Shown here: in pieces, positions 14,283 through 28,999 of the stretch
Position numbering within the stretch: position 1 is the stretch's first letter
Layout of the letters: each line of letters opens with the position of its first letter
Origin: Epiperipatus broadwayi
Taxonomy: Eukaryota; Onychophora; Udeonychophora; Euonychophora; Peripatidae
Direction of reading: 5' to 3'
DNA: 64,000 bases
NCBI GenBank assembly: GCA_028023455.1
Contig: JAQFVV010000073.1
Coordinates: forward strand, 1,285,001-1,349,000
Notes under the pieces: generated by a model
What the model was told of the DNA's origin: nothing
The model's database searches: none
What the model saw: only the letters and a program-made list of their open reading frames with translations
Translations under genes and position numbers: made by a program

Positions 14283-15042
14283 GATGTCTGTATTTTTAAA
14301 GCAATATATGTAATTATATAACTGAATATTTGTAAATACAGTAACTAAATAATTAAAAATTGTATCCACTTAGGAGCGCTTTCGATTATCTCAGTAATCT
14401 GTGTCAACTAAAGCTTTGACGATTATCTCAGTAATCTGTGTCAACTAAAGCTTTGAAATGCTAACTTTCCCACAATTCTGTGATCTTAACATTTGCTGCT
14501 TGCCTGTTAATTAAGTCATGTTTATATTTATATATTAGCATAGCTTCCTTTATTTTTCTTTTATTGTTACTTTTTTCAATTTGCAATATTTTTACACTGT
14601 TAAAATTGAAGTCAAAACCATAAATACACGATTTATTATGGTCATAAAAAACAGATGCTGAAATATTATTATCCACTATGCAATTTTGTTTAGATTTCTG
14701 AAATCATGTCTTTATGGTTTTGACTTCAATTTTAACAGTGTAAAAATATTGCAAATTGAAAAAAATAACAATAAAAGAAAAATAAATGAAGCTATGCTAA
14801 TATATAAATATAAACATGACTTAATTAACATTCAAGCAGAATTGTGGGAAAGTTAGCATTTCAAAGCTTTAGTTGACACAGATTACTGAGATAATTGAAA
14901 GTGCTCCTAAGTGGATAAAATTTTTAATTATTTAGTTACTGTATTTACAAATATTCAGTTATATCATTACACACACACACATATATATATATTTGTTTGT
15001 TTGAATTATTATTATATGATTTAAAAATACAGACATTTAATG
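14283..15042. mobile_element. PLE-B tail pair, fold-back (inverted)
   Basis: The left arm (14283-14690) encodes on the minus strand the C-terminal part of a Penelope-like GIY-YIG module. The right arm (14700-15042) is its inverted copy with small deletions. Both arms end outward in the same tail sequence (CACTTAGGAGCGCTTTC-like), which also ends the larger PLE-B pair at 33.3-36.8 kb. The left arm contains a roughly 37-bp tandem duplication (14383-14456, unit starting CGATTATCTCAGTAATC) absent from the right arm. The structure would fold into a long hairpin. Confidence 0.75.
14461..14676 (-). pseudogene. PLE-B GIY-YIG C-terminal fragment
   Basis: This 71-codon frame reads SASVFYDHNKSCIYGFDFNF, then a KIL..E.NNKRKIKEA block, and ends LINRQAANVKITELWES. 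This is the region after the GIY-YIG core in Penelope-like proteins (conserved His, Glu and the ending TELWE). The same stretch is found at 33550-33753 and 36400-36630. It lacks the reverse transcriptase and most of the nuclease core, so it is not functional. Confidence 0.7.
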
Positions 15043-15085
15043 GTTGTAGTTATATATATATATATATATATATAATTAAAGGAGA

Positions 15086-15395
15086 TTTTAGACTTTCAAG
15101 CTCTCTACAGTCATCCATTCTATTCAATATAACTGACAGACATGATCACATACATGTAAAAAAGATAAATAATCTCCGATATGCATATTTTATGCTAAAC
15201 CAAAATTTATCAGTTGGTATAGATCATCATCTCCCACACATTTATAATCAGTGCTCAGTTTATATTAAGAAATCTATATACTTTAATGAACATGTTTCAA
15301 TATCCCCAGGTTCCAACTCTTTAGCCATTCATATCACTGAAAATCTGATGATGGAATGCTCAAAGCTCTTGATGATACCAATATTATAGTCATAC
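15086..15395. repeat. SINE-like family B, single copy
   Basis: It matches the fold-back repeats at 27140-27697 and 37066-37594 and the copy at 42694-43066. Shared landmarks are TCAGTTGGT..AGATCA, CAGTGCTCAGTTTATATTAAGA and AAAATCTGATGATGGAA. In better preserved copies one end reads as a pol III B-box (GAGTTCAAATCCC) on the minus strand, so the family may be tRNA-derived. The open frame across this copy is incidental. Confidence 0.6.
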
Positions 15396-15639
15396 CCATG
15401 TTGACTTTAAATTAAACCTTTTTAATTACATCTAGATTTGGTGTATACACATTATAAAAAAGCAAAACAATGCATAATGCTAGCTGAACTCAATATAAAA
15501 TATTTGAAATGCTCCGTAGCTATATTATTATTCATGTACATTCATGTATAATTTATTATATATAAATATAAACCAATATTTCAACCAGGTCATACTGATC
15601 ATAATGTATAACAATAATGAACATTCTCTTAATAGATAA

Positions 15640-16030
15640 TAGAAATATTTATAAGAAATTATTTAGATTAATTACTTTTTTAAAAAAAAAATTCAAATAG
15701 AAGGTAATTTGTGTGTATCATCACATTTGCTGATACAATCTGTTCTTTCAAAGATCTCAATGGCTTCTCTGATCGAACATTGTTGGAAAGTGTCACATCT
15801 GGATAGTATTCTCATACTAAAAAATCAATACTATGATATGTATCTATAGCATGGAGAGATAGTACTGATGATGATGATGATGATGATTTTAACTACATTA
15901 ATATCTTCATCTATTCTAGCATTGATATAATGATTACTTATAATTATACAGGTAGCTTTACAAGTGCTTTTTGGAATTTCATAAACTCCATGAGCTTCAA
16001 GAAAAATGAGACTTTAGCCTTGGTTATAAT
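15640..16030 (-). pseudogene. PLE-A GIY-YIG domain fragment (left arm)
   Basis: Minus-strand translation in broken frames follows the GIY-YIG region of PLE-A: a GVY..S.CK block near 15990-15950, a Y.S..H/A region, and the EAIEI.K..DCI block near 15765-15730. Frames are interrupted. It also includes a short ATC repeat at 15866-15886 within the serine run that is present in all PLE-A copies. It is dead. Confidence 0.65.
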
Positions 16031-16159
16031 GCTATTGTTTTTTTGATAAGTGGTATATATTGTTTTTATATTATGTTATACTATAAATATTGTATCTATA
16101 AATATTGTATTGTAAATATTTAATTTATCACCAAGAAAAGAAATAGACTTTTTTTTTCA

Positions 16160-16810
16160 ATTTTCAGAAAATCTATACATACTGACAGATACTTAAAATT
16201 TTCATCACATCATTTTCCAGTTCAAATCTTTTCTGTTGCAGAAACCTTTTCACTAGAGCTATTAACCTTTTTTCAGATAAATCAAATGTCAAAATAAATC
16301 ATATAAGCAATGTTTTATCAGCTAATGGCTTAATTCAAACCCTAAACAATTAAAAAAAACAACTAGAGTTTATATTTCTTATATAAATGGAACTACGTAC
16401 AATATTGGATGTATTCTAAAGCATTATAATATAAAGACAATATGCACCACTTATTAAAAAATTAATAGCATTATCACTAAGCCTAAAGACTCACTACCTC
16501 TTGAAGCCTATGGGGGTTATAAAATTTCATGTTGCATATATACAACTTCCTATGTAGGTGTGAGTAATCATTGCATCAATGCTAGATGAGATGAACATAT
16601 TAATATAATTACAAAATACTCATCATTATCAGTACTATCTCTCCATACTATAAATATATTTCATAATATTGATTTTTCTAGTACGAAAATACAATCCAGA
16701 TTTGACACTCTCCAACAAGATCAAATCAGAGAAGCATTTGAGATCTTTAAAAGGCCAGAATGCATTAACAAATGTGGTGGTACATGCAAATTACTTTCTA
16801 TTTAGAATTT
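16160..16810 (+). pseudogene. PLE-A RT end plus GIY-YIG fragment (right arm)
   Basis: Plus-strand frames give the post-catalytic RT region (HTDRYLKFSSHHFP near 16175), then KPKDSLPLEAYGGYKISC near 16480-16535 (entry of the GIY-YIG fold), then YVGVSNH and REAFEIFKRPECINKCGG near 16725-16780. Several stops and frameshifts are present. It is homologous to 31988-33328. Confidence 0.7.
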
Positions 16811-17017
16811 TTTAAAAAAAAAACTCAATAATCTGAATAATTTCTTATAATTATCATTTGAATTTCTATTAATAAAATGTTCATTATTATTATACACCAG
16901 TGTTTTCAGCACTTTTACAATTATTTTATATTTGTTATACCATTGATGACCAGTAAGATCTGGTTGAAATGTTATATATATTTTCAATAAATTATACATG
17001 AATGTAGCTGGATATTT

Positions 17018-17021
<4 letters not shown>

Positions 17022-17101
<80 letters not shown>
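17022..17101. repeat. (AT)n microsatellite, about 80 bp
   Basis: A pure AT tract directly follows the right end of the PLE-A fold-back pair. Confidence 0.95.
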
Positions 17102-17103
<2 letters not shown>

Positions 17104-18161
17104 GGTAAATAAATGATAAATGGGGCTAGCTCTTATTTATTATACCTCACGAACTGGGTAATCCTAAATTTTAATGATAAAGAATGGGAGGAGTTCTGGC
17201 TTAACAATTCTAAGTTATGAATGTCTATTATCATAAATGTGCTAAGGAGACATGAATACTAACTAAAGATAATTCAGAAACAAAGGACATTTTATTAAGT
17301 CTGAATCATATTTTGAATAATAAAATAAAAGATTTAAATAATCTATTCCAATAGCTTAATCTTCTTAATGGTCAATAATGTAATCATTCATTAAATTTTT
17401 TAAAAAAAACATCGTAATATTATATTGATACTCTCAGAGTAAAGTCAATAGAATAACCAAATTAAGCACTATAGCATAATCCATGATCTTTTGATCAGTG
17501 ATTTGGTCTTTAAAAAAAAAACCAAAGTAAGTTTTCATAAATAAATAAACAAACAATAAGTCCATACTTTATCCATGTTCATATAAAAATGACAGTAATA
17601 ATATCCATTTCATTACAGAGGCTTGCAAGATAATTTATAAACATCATATTTGGATAATAAATAGCATATTTGTATATTTTGATAAAGTCTACATTATGTA
17701 AATAATTAACATATAATACTCTAGTTCACTAAAAATTAAATAATTCAGGATTAGGGGAAATTCTTTTTTTTTTTGGTGAATAATTAATATTTATTTAACT
17801 ATATGAAATTATCCTTAATTGGAAATATATTTATTCTGATTAAACATTAGTTGCCTAAATAATTAAGCATGAAATATATATACCAATAAATCCCCTTTTT
17901 ATTTAAGGACAAAATATTTTAATAAGACAAGAATATTATTTTATATAAACTTATACAATGTCTTAAGTTCATTGATCCTCAATAGGAATTTAATAAATAA
18001 ATACTACAATAATTCTAATAGTCACTAATTCTTAATATATATTTTCAAAATGCTTTTCTCAAAGTTGATAAGATCTTACATATATCATTCTGATTCATGA
18101 AAACTGTTACAAAATTGATTCATCTTTAAACATATTTCTAATGATTAAAAGAATTATAAGT

Positions 18162-18194
<33 letters not shown>

Positions 18195-18465
18195 ATCAAT
18201 AGTAATAAAGATAATTTAATAATATGGAAAATCTTTATCTATATGAAGTTCCAGTATATTTAAATTTAACCTATCTATGCTACAAATCACATATATTGTA
18301 AGCAGTTGGCTTACATAGTATACACTAATATAGTGTATGTGCATATATATATGAAAATAAAGGAAAAGTAGAAATAAACACAGACAAAAATTTTAGTAGA
18401 TATTTTCTACATTTACTGAAATAGAAATAAATTAAACTTTTAAAAGGTCTGAATAAATATAAATA
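17102..18465. other. AT-rich stretch, one small microsatellite
   Basis: There is a (TA)n(TG)n tract at 18163-18194. Otherwise no coding or structural feature was recognised. Confidence 0.5.
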
Positions 18466-18468
18466 TTG

Positions 18469-20597
<2,129 letters not shown>

Positions 20598-20759
20598 TGA
20601 AATGTAAAAACACCATACTTATTTTTGGATTTTTTTTAAATTAATTAAACAATTTTTTTATCTATTAAAAATCTCCTAAGTAAAAAACATGTATATAGAT
20701 ACCAAAGGATTAGAGAGATAAAAATAAAATTCTGTTTTTAATCAAGGTGTTGTTATAAC

Positions 20760-21250
20760 ACCTCAGATGATTTTATAAAAAGAGCTGATAAAAATATCAG
20801 CCAGTTTGGATAATGATTTTGAAGAGAGCAATATGCTGTTGGCTGTAGCAGAGTTGGCAGAATAGCTTCCATGAATTGATACAGCTGAAGGCAGGACATT
20901 AGATTTAAAAGCTACTAATATTTCCATCTCAGGAGTTTGAATTCACTTGGAGAAAATGACCCACTTCTTTGTGCTGTAATTCATAGCCTTAAACAGAGAG
21001 AATAGTTGCTTGTCTAAAATTTATTAAATTAAACAGCTGCTTGACTGGAACAATCCTAGACAGAAAGAAATCAACTTCAGACCAAGATTTTACACAAATT
21101 ACATACTTTTATCCGATGATGACAACAAGCCCAGAATTATATTTTTTCTGATGGGCTAGAAACCAAGCTTACCAAGAGAAAACTTGAAGAAATTGGTGTA
21201 CTGATGCTACTGTTCATTTATGCAAGCAGGAAACCACAGATAAATACATC
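20760..21250 (+). repeat. Possible tRNA-derived SINE or tRNA relic
   Basis: TAGCAGAGTTGG at 20846-20857 fits the pol III A-box consensus TRGCNNAGYNGG exactly. AGTTTGAATTC at about 20934-20944 resembles a B-box (GTTCRANTC). Spacing of about 80 bases is longer than a normal tRNA, so it is not an intact tRNA. The block is less AT-rich than its surroundings. No second copy was found in the window. Confidence 0.4.
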
Positions 21251-21259
21251 ACATGTGTA

Positions 21260-22230
21260 TACACTGAGTTGTATTTTTTTGAAATATTCTTATAAAAGAC
21301 ATTTTAACTTTGTAACTTAAAGTAAAATTTGCTCCAGGCAAATGTTTAAAAGAGAGACGATTTGCTATATATATTTTGCTAAGAAATAATTTTCATATTC
21401 ATTAAAAAAAAAGAATATATAATTTAAATGCAAGTATAATTTTGTTTAAATTAAAATCAAAAAAGCAAATTTTTTAATTTGGTCCAAAAATGTTGATAAT
21501 TAATCAACAAATACCTGTCAAAAAATTGACTATACTTTTGAGAACTTATGAATTGAAACTAATTTTAAATTGTATCTATATTTTGTTTATACACATGTAT
21601 AGATAGGAAATTTATGTATTAGAAAATTATAATAGTATTGTAAAAAGTTGAAATAGGTAAAAGTCAGTGTACGTATGTATATACATGCACACTCAAAGGC
21701 TCAATAGTTAGCCTGGTCAAAAGAAGACCCAATCCAGTCACAAGGTTGACTGTTGATTTATATTTTTATTGTGCAAACCCAGCATCAATATGGTCTGTTG
21801 ATTTTATTCTGATATATTGTACTGATTTGTTTATTCCCATCAATGGTGATGATGGTTATTTCTCTCAAGTATTTACTTGTACTTATTTTTTAAATGATAA
21901 TGCTGGTGGTTAATTATGAGTGTAGATGCTCTTCTGAGTTAGCTGGATGATCTCTCAATGTTTCCAGAGATTCTCTAATCTCATTTATTATTAAATATCT
22001 CGTTACTTATAGACACTTTTGTAAATTATTGATATTCATTTTAAATGAACTGGGAGTGATGATGATTACCCATCATCCAATTCACCACCTTCTTCAACTT
22101 TCCACTCACCCCCATTCCATTACAATATATATATATATATATATATACAAACATTAAATTGAATAACATTCTACAACTCAGTTTTTTCAATGGAGAACGT
22201 TGAAAGAAATCAGAACATATATATATAGGA
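21260..22230. other. AT-rich stretch, no gene seen
   Basis: There is a short TA tract at 22125-22147. Nothing else was recognised. Confidence 0.45.
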
Positions 22231-22234
22231 AAGC

Positions 22235-22740
22235 ATACCAATAGCTCAAAGAAGCTCTCTATATTACATATTTGTAAATACAAGTTTTTAAATGCAATGT
22301 CACATTATATATGACTTCTTTATTGATTATTATAATTTTACCTTTAAGGCTTTGGTGATGCTAAGGCTATTAATATATGGTAGATCTGAATTTGGTTCAG
22401 TTCATATAGCTATTTGGGATATATAGCTGGATTTAAAAACATTTTTGTGTCTGAAAATTTCAGATTTTCTTCTTAATAGTTTCATATTAAATAAGGGCTA
22501 GGTTTTGAGTTGATGTTTTAGATCTAGGGTCTGAGTGTTCTAGCTTCTCACTGAGATTAGGAATAAGCTCAAAACTATTTGGTCTGGAGAAAAGAATAGT
22601 CTAGATCAAGATTTTATTTTCTCTTACCACACTTATTAAATAAGAGCTTGTTTGAGCTATTGGTACACTCCCTATATTACATATTTGTAAATACAAGCTT
22701 TTAAAAGCAACGTCATGTTATATATGACTTGCTTTAACTT
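22235..22740 (+). repeat. Diverged copy of the 400-bp repeat family D
   Basis: The order of landmarks is that of the inverted units at 63.6-63.96 kb: CTATTAATATATGGT.GA, TTCAGTTCATATAGCTAT, TGTCTGAAAATTTCAGATTTTC, GTTTTAGATCTAGGGTCTGAG, then CTCACTGAGAT..GAATAAGCTCAAAAC and TTTGGTCTGG. The last part is the hammerhead-like module in decayed form. A roughly 45-bp block (CAATAGCTCAAAG..CTACATATTTGTAAATACAAG) occurs at both ends (about 22245 and 22660), so the copy is framed by direct repeats. Confidence 0.6.
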
Positions 22741-22749
22741 GTTTTGACC

Positions 22750-23885
22750 TTTCTCTTTGTTTTTATTTAAAAACTTTTTTTGAATAATTTCAATAGTCTA
22801 TGTTTTATCTTCAATCCGGGCTTGACCAAATGTTAAATTGCTGAATAGAATCTTGCTTGTCTGACATGCAGTTTTGAAATTGCATCATCTATCAGTTAAA
22901 TGTTATCTTCTTTAAAATAATTAGAATAAACAGATGAAGCTGATCGACAGTCCTCAGAAATGTATTTCTGCTTGTAATATTATTGACTTTTTTATTCAAA
23001 TAAACATTTGTTTGTTATATTTCTTCCTTTATATATATATATATAATGTTAGTGATTTTCTGACTGATAGAATTTGTTAGATAACAACAAAGAGTTTAAT
23101 GAAACTTCATACTGCTTACTTTTTACTAATGCATTATAATGACTTGTTTACATCCTAAAATAAATTTTCTCCTATCTTAGCAATGAAAAAACAAAACTCA
23201 CAAATAAAACTTTCCCAACCCTAGATGGAAGTATAAACAAAACAAGAGTAACAATAATATATTAATGATGCCTCTTTAAAACTCTATTTTTATTATGTCA
23301 GTATTTCCATAGTGTTTTTAGTATTTTTTATTATCTAATTCCTCGTGTACTATCCAACTTTCATTATTAGCTATAATATTTGTGCACATGCCAGATGATA
23401 ATTCCTTTTCAAATATTCCAACTTCCAAGAAAAAGTATAAAATATATATAAAAAAAAAATATAATGGAAATAATTTTAAATAAACAACATTTAAATTCAT
23501 TTAAGAAAAATAAAGATTACAAATTAGTTCTCCTTTTTCCTTACAAAACAGTCACACACACCCCTAGTTACCTTTACCATTAATATTATTATAAATAGCA
23601 ATTTAATATAATTCAGTTATCTTTTCATTTTTTTTTTACATTTATATTGTATTTTAATACGAATGTAAACAAAATATCAATTTTAGGTGAATTATAATAA
23701 TAATAAAAATTGAAATGTTTTGTTTAAAATGTAGATTGTAGTATCAAAAATGTTTATACATTCAATTAAAAATATGTAAAGGTATTGTATGATGTTTATT
23801 TTTTACAAATAACCTTAAGGCAACTAATAAATTTACCTCCTTTCTTTTATGCCATTTTTATTTTTTTTTTTAAAAAAAGAACTAT
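22750..23885. other. AT-rich stretch, no feature seen
   Basis: No recognisable coding or repeat feature. There are short A and T runs only. Confidence 0.5.
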
Positions 23886-23889
23886 TTTG

Positions 23890-26800
23890 AAGATTGAACT
23901 GGCTAATATGTACAATATCTTGGCTGCAGACAGGGACCTTTTGATTCCTTTTGGAAGACTTAGAAAAACTGGGCAGGGCAAATTCTTAATGTCCAATCCA
24001 TAGATTCTTGCCATTGCAGCTGTTATTACTATGTTGTTCTTCATATGCTCACCAACAATATCAGTCAATATGGGGAGTTTATTGTCTTTTTAATTTGAGT
24101 TTAAAACCAAGAAATATCACTTTTTTTAATATTTGCCTTTAATAGTTTTTAAGTATGTGTGTAAATTTTAAAAAATATATATAGCCTTTATTCCCAGGAT
24201 GCTATAAACTTTTAACCAAAGCAGGATTTGTGGCCAAAGTGGAAAATGTTTAGGCTGTCATTCAATGATGATCTTTTACTTAACTATCTACAATTGTGGA
24301 TCACTTTTTAGTCAAAAAATATGACAAAAATTGGAAGAACTGTACTATATTAAATGGAATATTGTTGAACTTTGTGAAGTTAGAAAAAAAAATGTGAAGA
24401 GATAATTAATTCAAAACATATGCATGCACTTTACTTATAAAAGCATAACTATTGGAAATATAAGTTGAATGGGATTTATTATAAATAAAAAATGGTTGAC
24501 TGATATTATGGCGATTGATGGTATATCAATAAAAATGATCACATTATCTACTTAAATTAATGAAAGACACCAATTGAAAATATATACCCCAACAAGTGTT
24601 CATTGTAATAAAGAAGTAAAGAATTTTTATATAGATATACAAAAATTTTTGATCACATCAACAATATTTTTTAGTTATATGGTAAATTTTAATGATACAA
24701 TTGGAAAATGATTGAAAGATTAATGGTTATTGCTAAATTTAGCAATAGAGATAAAAGTGAGAGAGTGATACAAATTAGTGGAGTTTATAATAAAACAGTA
24801 TAATATAAATTATTCTTAGAAATAATTACTAAATAAAAATGGATACAGAAACAACCAAATCATGGTAAAGCAGAACTGGATTATATTTTGATTAATTTAA
24901 AATGTGTATTTCAAGATTGTAATGTCTGTAATAGATTTCACACAATAAGTATTTGTTGTACTGTGTCAGGTAAGATACATATTAATGTATAATTATAAAG
25001 CTTAAAAAGTGTTAAGAAAGACAGTTAATATTTAATATTTTTTTATTTTTAGAAACATTCCAATGAATTGAAATTAAAATTTTCTAATCACTTTAAAATA
25101 TGAATAGTCTTTGAAGATGTCACGATCAATAAGAAGATAACTAAATACTGTACTAAGAATAACAACAAAGACAACAACAAAAGAGTTAGTCAACTGATAC
25201 AAAAAGAAGATAAATTTAAATCACCTAAAAATTATCAATTAAAAAAATAGAATGTCCAGAGGACTTGGTATGAAAATGCTTTATAATTATATAAAATTGT
25301 GAATTGGAAAATAAAACTGTAAAAGAAAATATTTTTTTCAAAAATATAAAACAACATATTGGTACTGAACAAAATTTATTTTCACAATAAGAAGAAAAGA
25401 TGGAGTTATTATTAAAAAGATAAATAACATAATGGAATATGAGGAATAATTCTACAAAGAATCATATAGTAATAAAATACAAGAAAACATATTAAATGCT
25501 ACAGTTAATATGCAATTAAATCTTTGTAGAAAAAAACTAACAAATGATAGAATTATTGTTAATAACATAAAAGAAGCAGGTCAAGAAATAGAAAACATTG
25601 TTACAAAAACTATATACCAAATCTCTAAAGAATAAAGACATAGCAAGATGATTGGAAGAATACAATAGTAATATTGATATTTAAAAAAGATGATAAAAAA
25701 AGTATTAAAAATTACAGACTCTACAATTTTCTATTTCTTTTATAAGAAAAAATCTTTACCAAGATAATTACAACTCATCTAGATTGAATTTTGGCTTCAA
25801 ACTAATCAAAAGAACTAGCTAGATTTAAAAGTAATTTTAGTACAGTAAGCTAAATTCAAATATTGCAATATATTAAAGTAATGACTAATGGATACAAATT
25901 GTCATTAAGCTTTATATTTATACATTATGAAAAAAAAAATTTTATAAGTATTTTCACAATAATTATAGCTTTCAAACATTAGATACAGATCTAGATTATC
26001 ATTAATATTCTAAAGATTATTTTTCCAAATGCCATATATTACATGTTGATGCTGAGAAGATTAACAGTGATGAGAGGATATTGGAGTGGTTCATATTATC
26101 ATAATATCTTCCAGAAGTTTTACAAGAACTATTTTAAAGATTAAAATGGAAAGCTAGGAGAGTAAAACTAAATAGAAATTACTAAGTCATATACATTTTA
26201 CAAATTATATGGTTGTTTTTGCAAATAATATTTCAGACTACAGAAAGTAGCAAGAAACTATCTGATGAAAGTAAGAAAGTTTAAAACTAAATACTAAAAT
26301 GACTAAAGCAATGTTTAATAAATTTTCTCAGAATAAAACAAAGATTGGTAATCATAGATTAGAAAAGGATAACAACTATAACTATATTGGTCAGATTATA
26401 AATACAGTGGAAGCATAATAAATGAAGTTAATTATAGAACTAAATGAAATGTTTTTGATAGAAGTAATTTAATATTAAAAGAAAATATGCCTGTGAGTTA
26501 AAAATAAATGTTTTTAAAGATATGTCCTACCTGTTCTCTTTTTATGAATTTGATAAGATTTGGACATTTAATGGAAGACCAATTCAGAACATCAGAGCAC
26601 TCAATGAAATATGGAATGATATATATTCAAGTAATAAAAGAGCTGGAAGCAAAATAATTTGCTAAGAGAGTAAACACATAATATTGACATCATTGAAGAC
26701 ATTAAGAGCCTGAAATTGCTGAATTGGATTTATTGATAAAAGAAATGATAATAAATAGATGGTTAATATCTTAATCTGAACCCCAAAGGATTATAAAAAA

Positions 26801-26925
26801 TCCTGAAAAATCATGCATGAGATATATGAATGAAATAAAAAACTTAAATCAGAGAAAGTGGATTAAAGTTGGAGAGACTTTCAGCTTACAGTGGATTAAT
26901 CAGTGTGTTATTTTTTGTTGAATTG
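23890..26925 (+). pseudogene. RTE-type non-LTR retrotransposon, nearly full length, old
   Basis: This is the same family as 2585-5748, on the opposite strand. The 5' UTR block is at 23900-24310. Endonuclease remnants run to about 24960 (KAELDYILINLKCVF, with stops, near 24870). A linker is followed by the RT from about 25500: VILIFKKDDKKSIKNYR at 25672-25722 matches the fingers motif, and TKAMFNKFSQNKTKI with YIGQII near 26300-26400 matches the thumb region. The C-terminal tail ends near 26905 with KVGETFSLQWI-like remains. Stops occur throughout. It is clearly older than the 2.6-kb copy. Confidence 0.8.
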
Positions 26926-27011
26926 CTATACTTATTCATATAAGGTATCATTTGTAATACTTTTTTTTAATTTTATTATCATTATAATATATTTAGATTA
27001 TATTAATATAT

Positions 27012-27096
27012 ACATACATACACAATCTGATATACCTTCTCACTAATATATATATATATATATATATATATTAGTGAGAAGGTATATCAGATTATG

Positions 27097-27110
<14 letters not shown>
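27012..27110. repeat. Perfect hairpin around (TA)n
   Basis: The left arm GATATACCTTCTCACTAATA and the right arm TATTAGTGAGAAGGTATATC are perfect inverted copies extending about 30 bp each, with a TA tract between. TA tracts also follow on the right. Confidence 0.9.
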
Positions 27111-27127
<17 letters not shown>

Positions 27128-27139
27128 GACAAAATTTAC

Positions 27140-27697
27140 ACAATAATATTATAAAGGACTTGAACACAGACTTTCAAACTAACCACAGCTATCCAATTTA
27201 TCTTATACAACTGATACACATAACCAAATACAAGTGAAAAAATAAATGATCTCCAATATATGTATTTCATGCTGAAGCAGCATGCACCAGTTGGTCTAGA
27301 TCACCATCTCTCACAATATATACAATCACTGCTCAGTTTATATTAAGATAGCAAATCTTTAAAATTGAATGGACAAGCTTCAATTTTCTCCACTCTCCAA
27401 CTCTTCAGCCATTCATATCATTGAAAATCTGATGATGAGTGGAGAAAATTGAAGTTTTGTCTATTAAAGTTTAAAGATCTGCTATCTTAATATAAACTGA
27501 GTAGTGAATGTATATATATGTGTGAGAGCTGGTGATCAGGACCAACTGATGAGTGTAGGTTCAGCATGAAATATGTATATTGGAGATCATTTATCTTTTT
27601 CACATGTATGTGGTCATGTGTATCAGTTGTATAAGATAGATTGGATAGCTGTGGGTAGTTTGAAAGTCTGTGTTCAAGTTCCTTATAATTACTTTGG
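27140..27697. repeat. SINE-like family B, fold-back pair
   Basis: Arms 27140-27395 and 27435-27697 are inverted copies. For example, GACTTGAACACAGACTTTC on the left matches GAAAGTCTGTGTTCAAGTTC on the right. The hinge (27396-27434) contains ATCTGATGATG. The outer ends carry the B-box-like GGACTTGAACAC. The same arrangement occurs at 37066-37594, so fold-back is a property of this family rather than chance. Confidence 0.75.
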
Positions 27698-27799
27698 ATT
27701 TACAATATACATGTTTTAATAATTCAACAATAATACATATTAAATAAAATTGGAGTTGATTAAGTTCTCTCTGTCTGTGAATAAATAAATAAATCCATC

Positions 27800-28060
27800 A
27801 TTCCTATGTTAGTAGCCTAATAGAAAATGGAACAAATCATCTATGTTTTTCATTTTTGGTGCTAATAATCTTAGTTTGCTAATTATGTTAAAATTTATTG
27901 AAACTGACAAAACTCTCCACAGTATTGCCACTCTGCAAGCCAGGGTAATCAATGGATGCCAGAAGGCTTTTGCATAAAATCCCCATCTAGTGCCTACTGT
28001 ATGGAGAGTTTTGCCTGTTTTAATAACAGTTATAAGCAAGCATAAGAAATGGTGATCATA
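27800..28060. repeat. Fold-back family C, partial copy
   Basis: It shares GTATTGCCACTCTGCAAGCC, GGTAATCAATGGATGCCAGA and GTATGGAGAGTTTTGCCTG with the 46-kb palindrome and the 58.4-kb mini copy. It contains internal inverted segments (AAACTCTCCACAGTATTG and the later ATGGAGAGTTTTGC). The hammerhead-like part is not present in this copy. An open frame on the minus strand across it is incidental. Confidence 0.65.
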
Positions 28061-28995
28061 TGATGTTTATGTTAAAATTTCAGGATGAAAACAATTATAA
28101 AATCCGATTTACATTTGGAATTAAAGAAATAATGAAGAATGTATCTTATTTTTATCAATATTTGTATTGATGATCAATTATAAGTCAAATAATTGTAAAT
28201 ATTTAATATAAATTTTGTACAGCAATAATGTAAAATTGGACTTAACTAAGCTCCCTTTAATTGTGAATTAATAAACAAATCTACTATCTTACATTGGCAA
28301 ACTGTTAATGCTATATTGAATCTATTGTTATATTCCCAATGGTCATACGCTAAATTTACTAACTACAAGTTGAAATTTTGAATAGAAATAATATTACAAC
28401 TAAAGTACAATACTTATTATGAAATCGTAATTGCACAAAATCTTTGCATTGATAATCAGTTAAATATCAAATAATTATTAAATATTAATTTTGCATAGAG
28501 ATAATGTATATATTAAAAGTCCACATTTAGTGGTTGGTTACATTAATTTATAGTTTTACTTATTTAACTTGTATGTAATTTTATTTTGAAATAAATTTTT
28601 AAAATACATTTCAAATTTAATGATCCATAAATAAGGAGTATGGTTTTTTTTTGTTGATGTTTTTCTTTAAAGTACAATTTATATAATTTGTTTTGTAAAT
28701 CTATAATAGCCAGATCATTGATTCAAAAAGAAAAAAATTAAAAAGAAAACATAAAAGTTATTTTTTTAAAATTGCTTTTGGTTCACCAAACATATCAGAG
28801 TAATCTTCAAACTATGTTTTAACTCAAAATTTTAAATCTGAGTCTTTTCTAAGTCAGTAGTCTGCTATATATTATTTAAAGTGAATTAAATTCACTTCTT
28901 ATGGTTTATTAGTTTTATTGTTTTTATTACTGTTCTATCTACTAATTATCTATCAATATTCATTTGACTAAGATGTCTGCATATATATATATATA
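28061..28995. other. AT-rich stretch, no feature seen
   Basis: No recognisable gene or repeat. Confidence 0.5.
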
Positions 28996-28999
28996 AAAT

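Larger units (their letters stand above)
15520..17021. mobile_element. PLE-A tail pair, fold-back (inverted)
   Basis: Left arm 15520-16095 (minus-strand PLE) and right arm 16410-17021 (plus-strand PLE) are inverted copies, with tails outward. Both encode the GIY-YIG region of the PLE-A family. The right copy continues into the spacer (16160-16410), where HTDRYLKFSSHHFP corresponds to HTDRYLHFHSHHHP of the copy at 31988-33328. The outer ends share TACATTCATGTATAATTTATT and its complement. The two arms differ by indels, so the palindrome is not recent. Confidence 0.75.
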
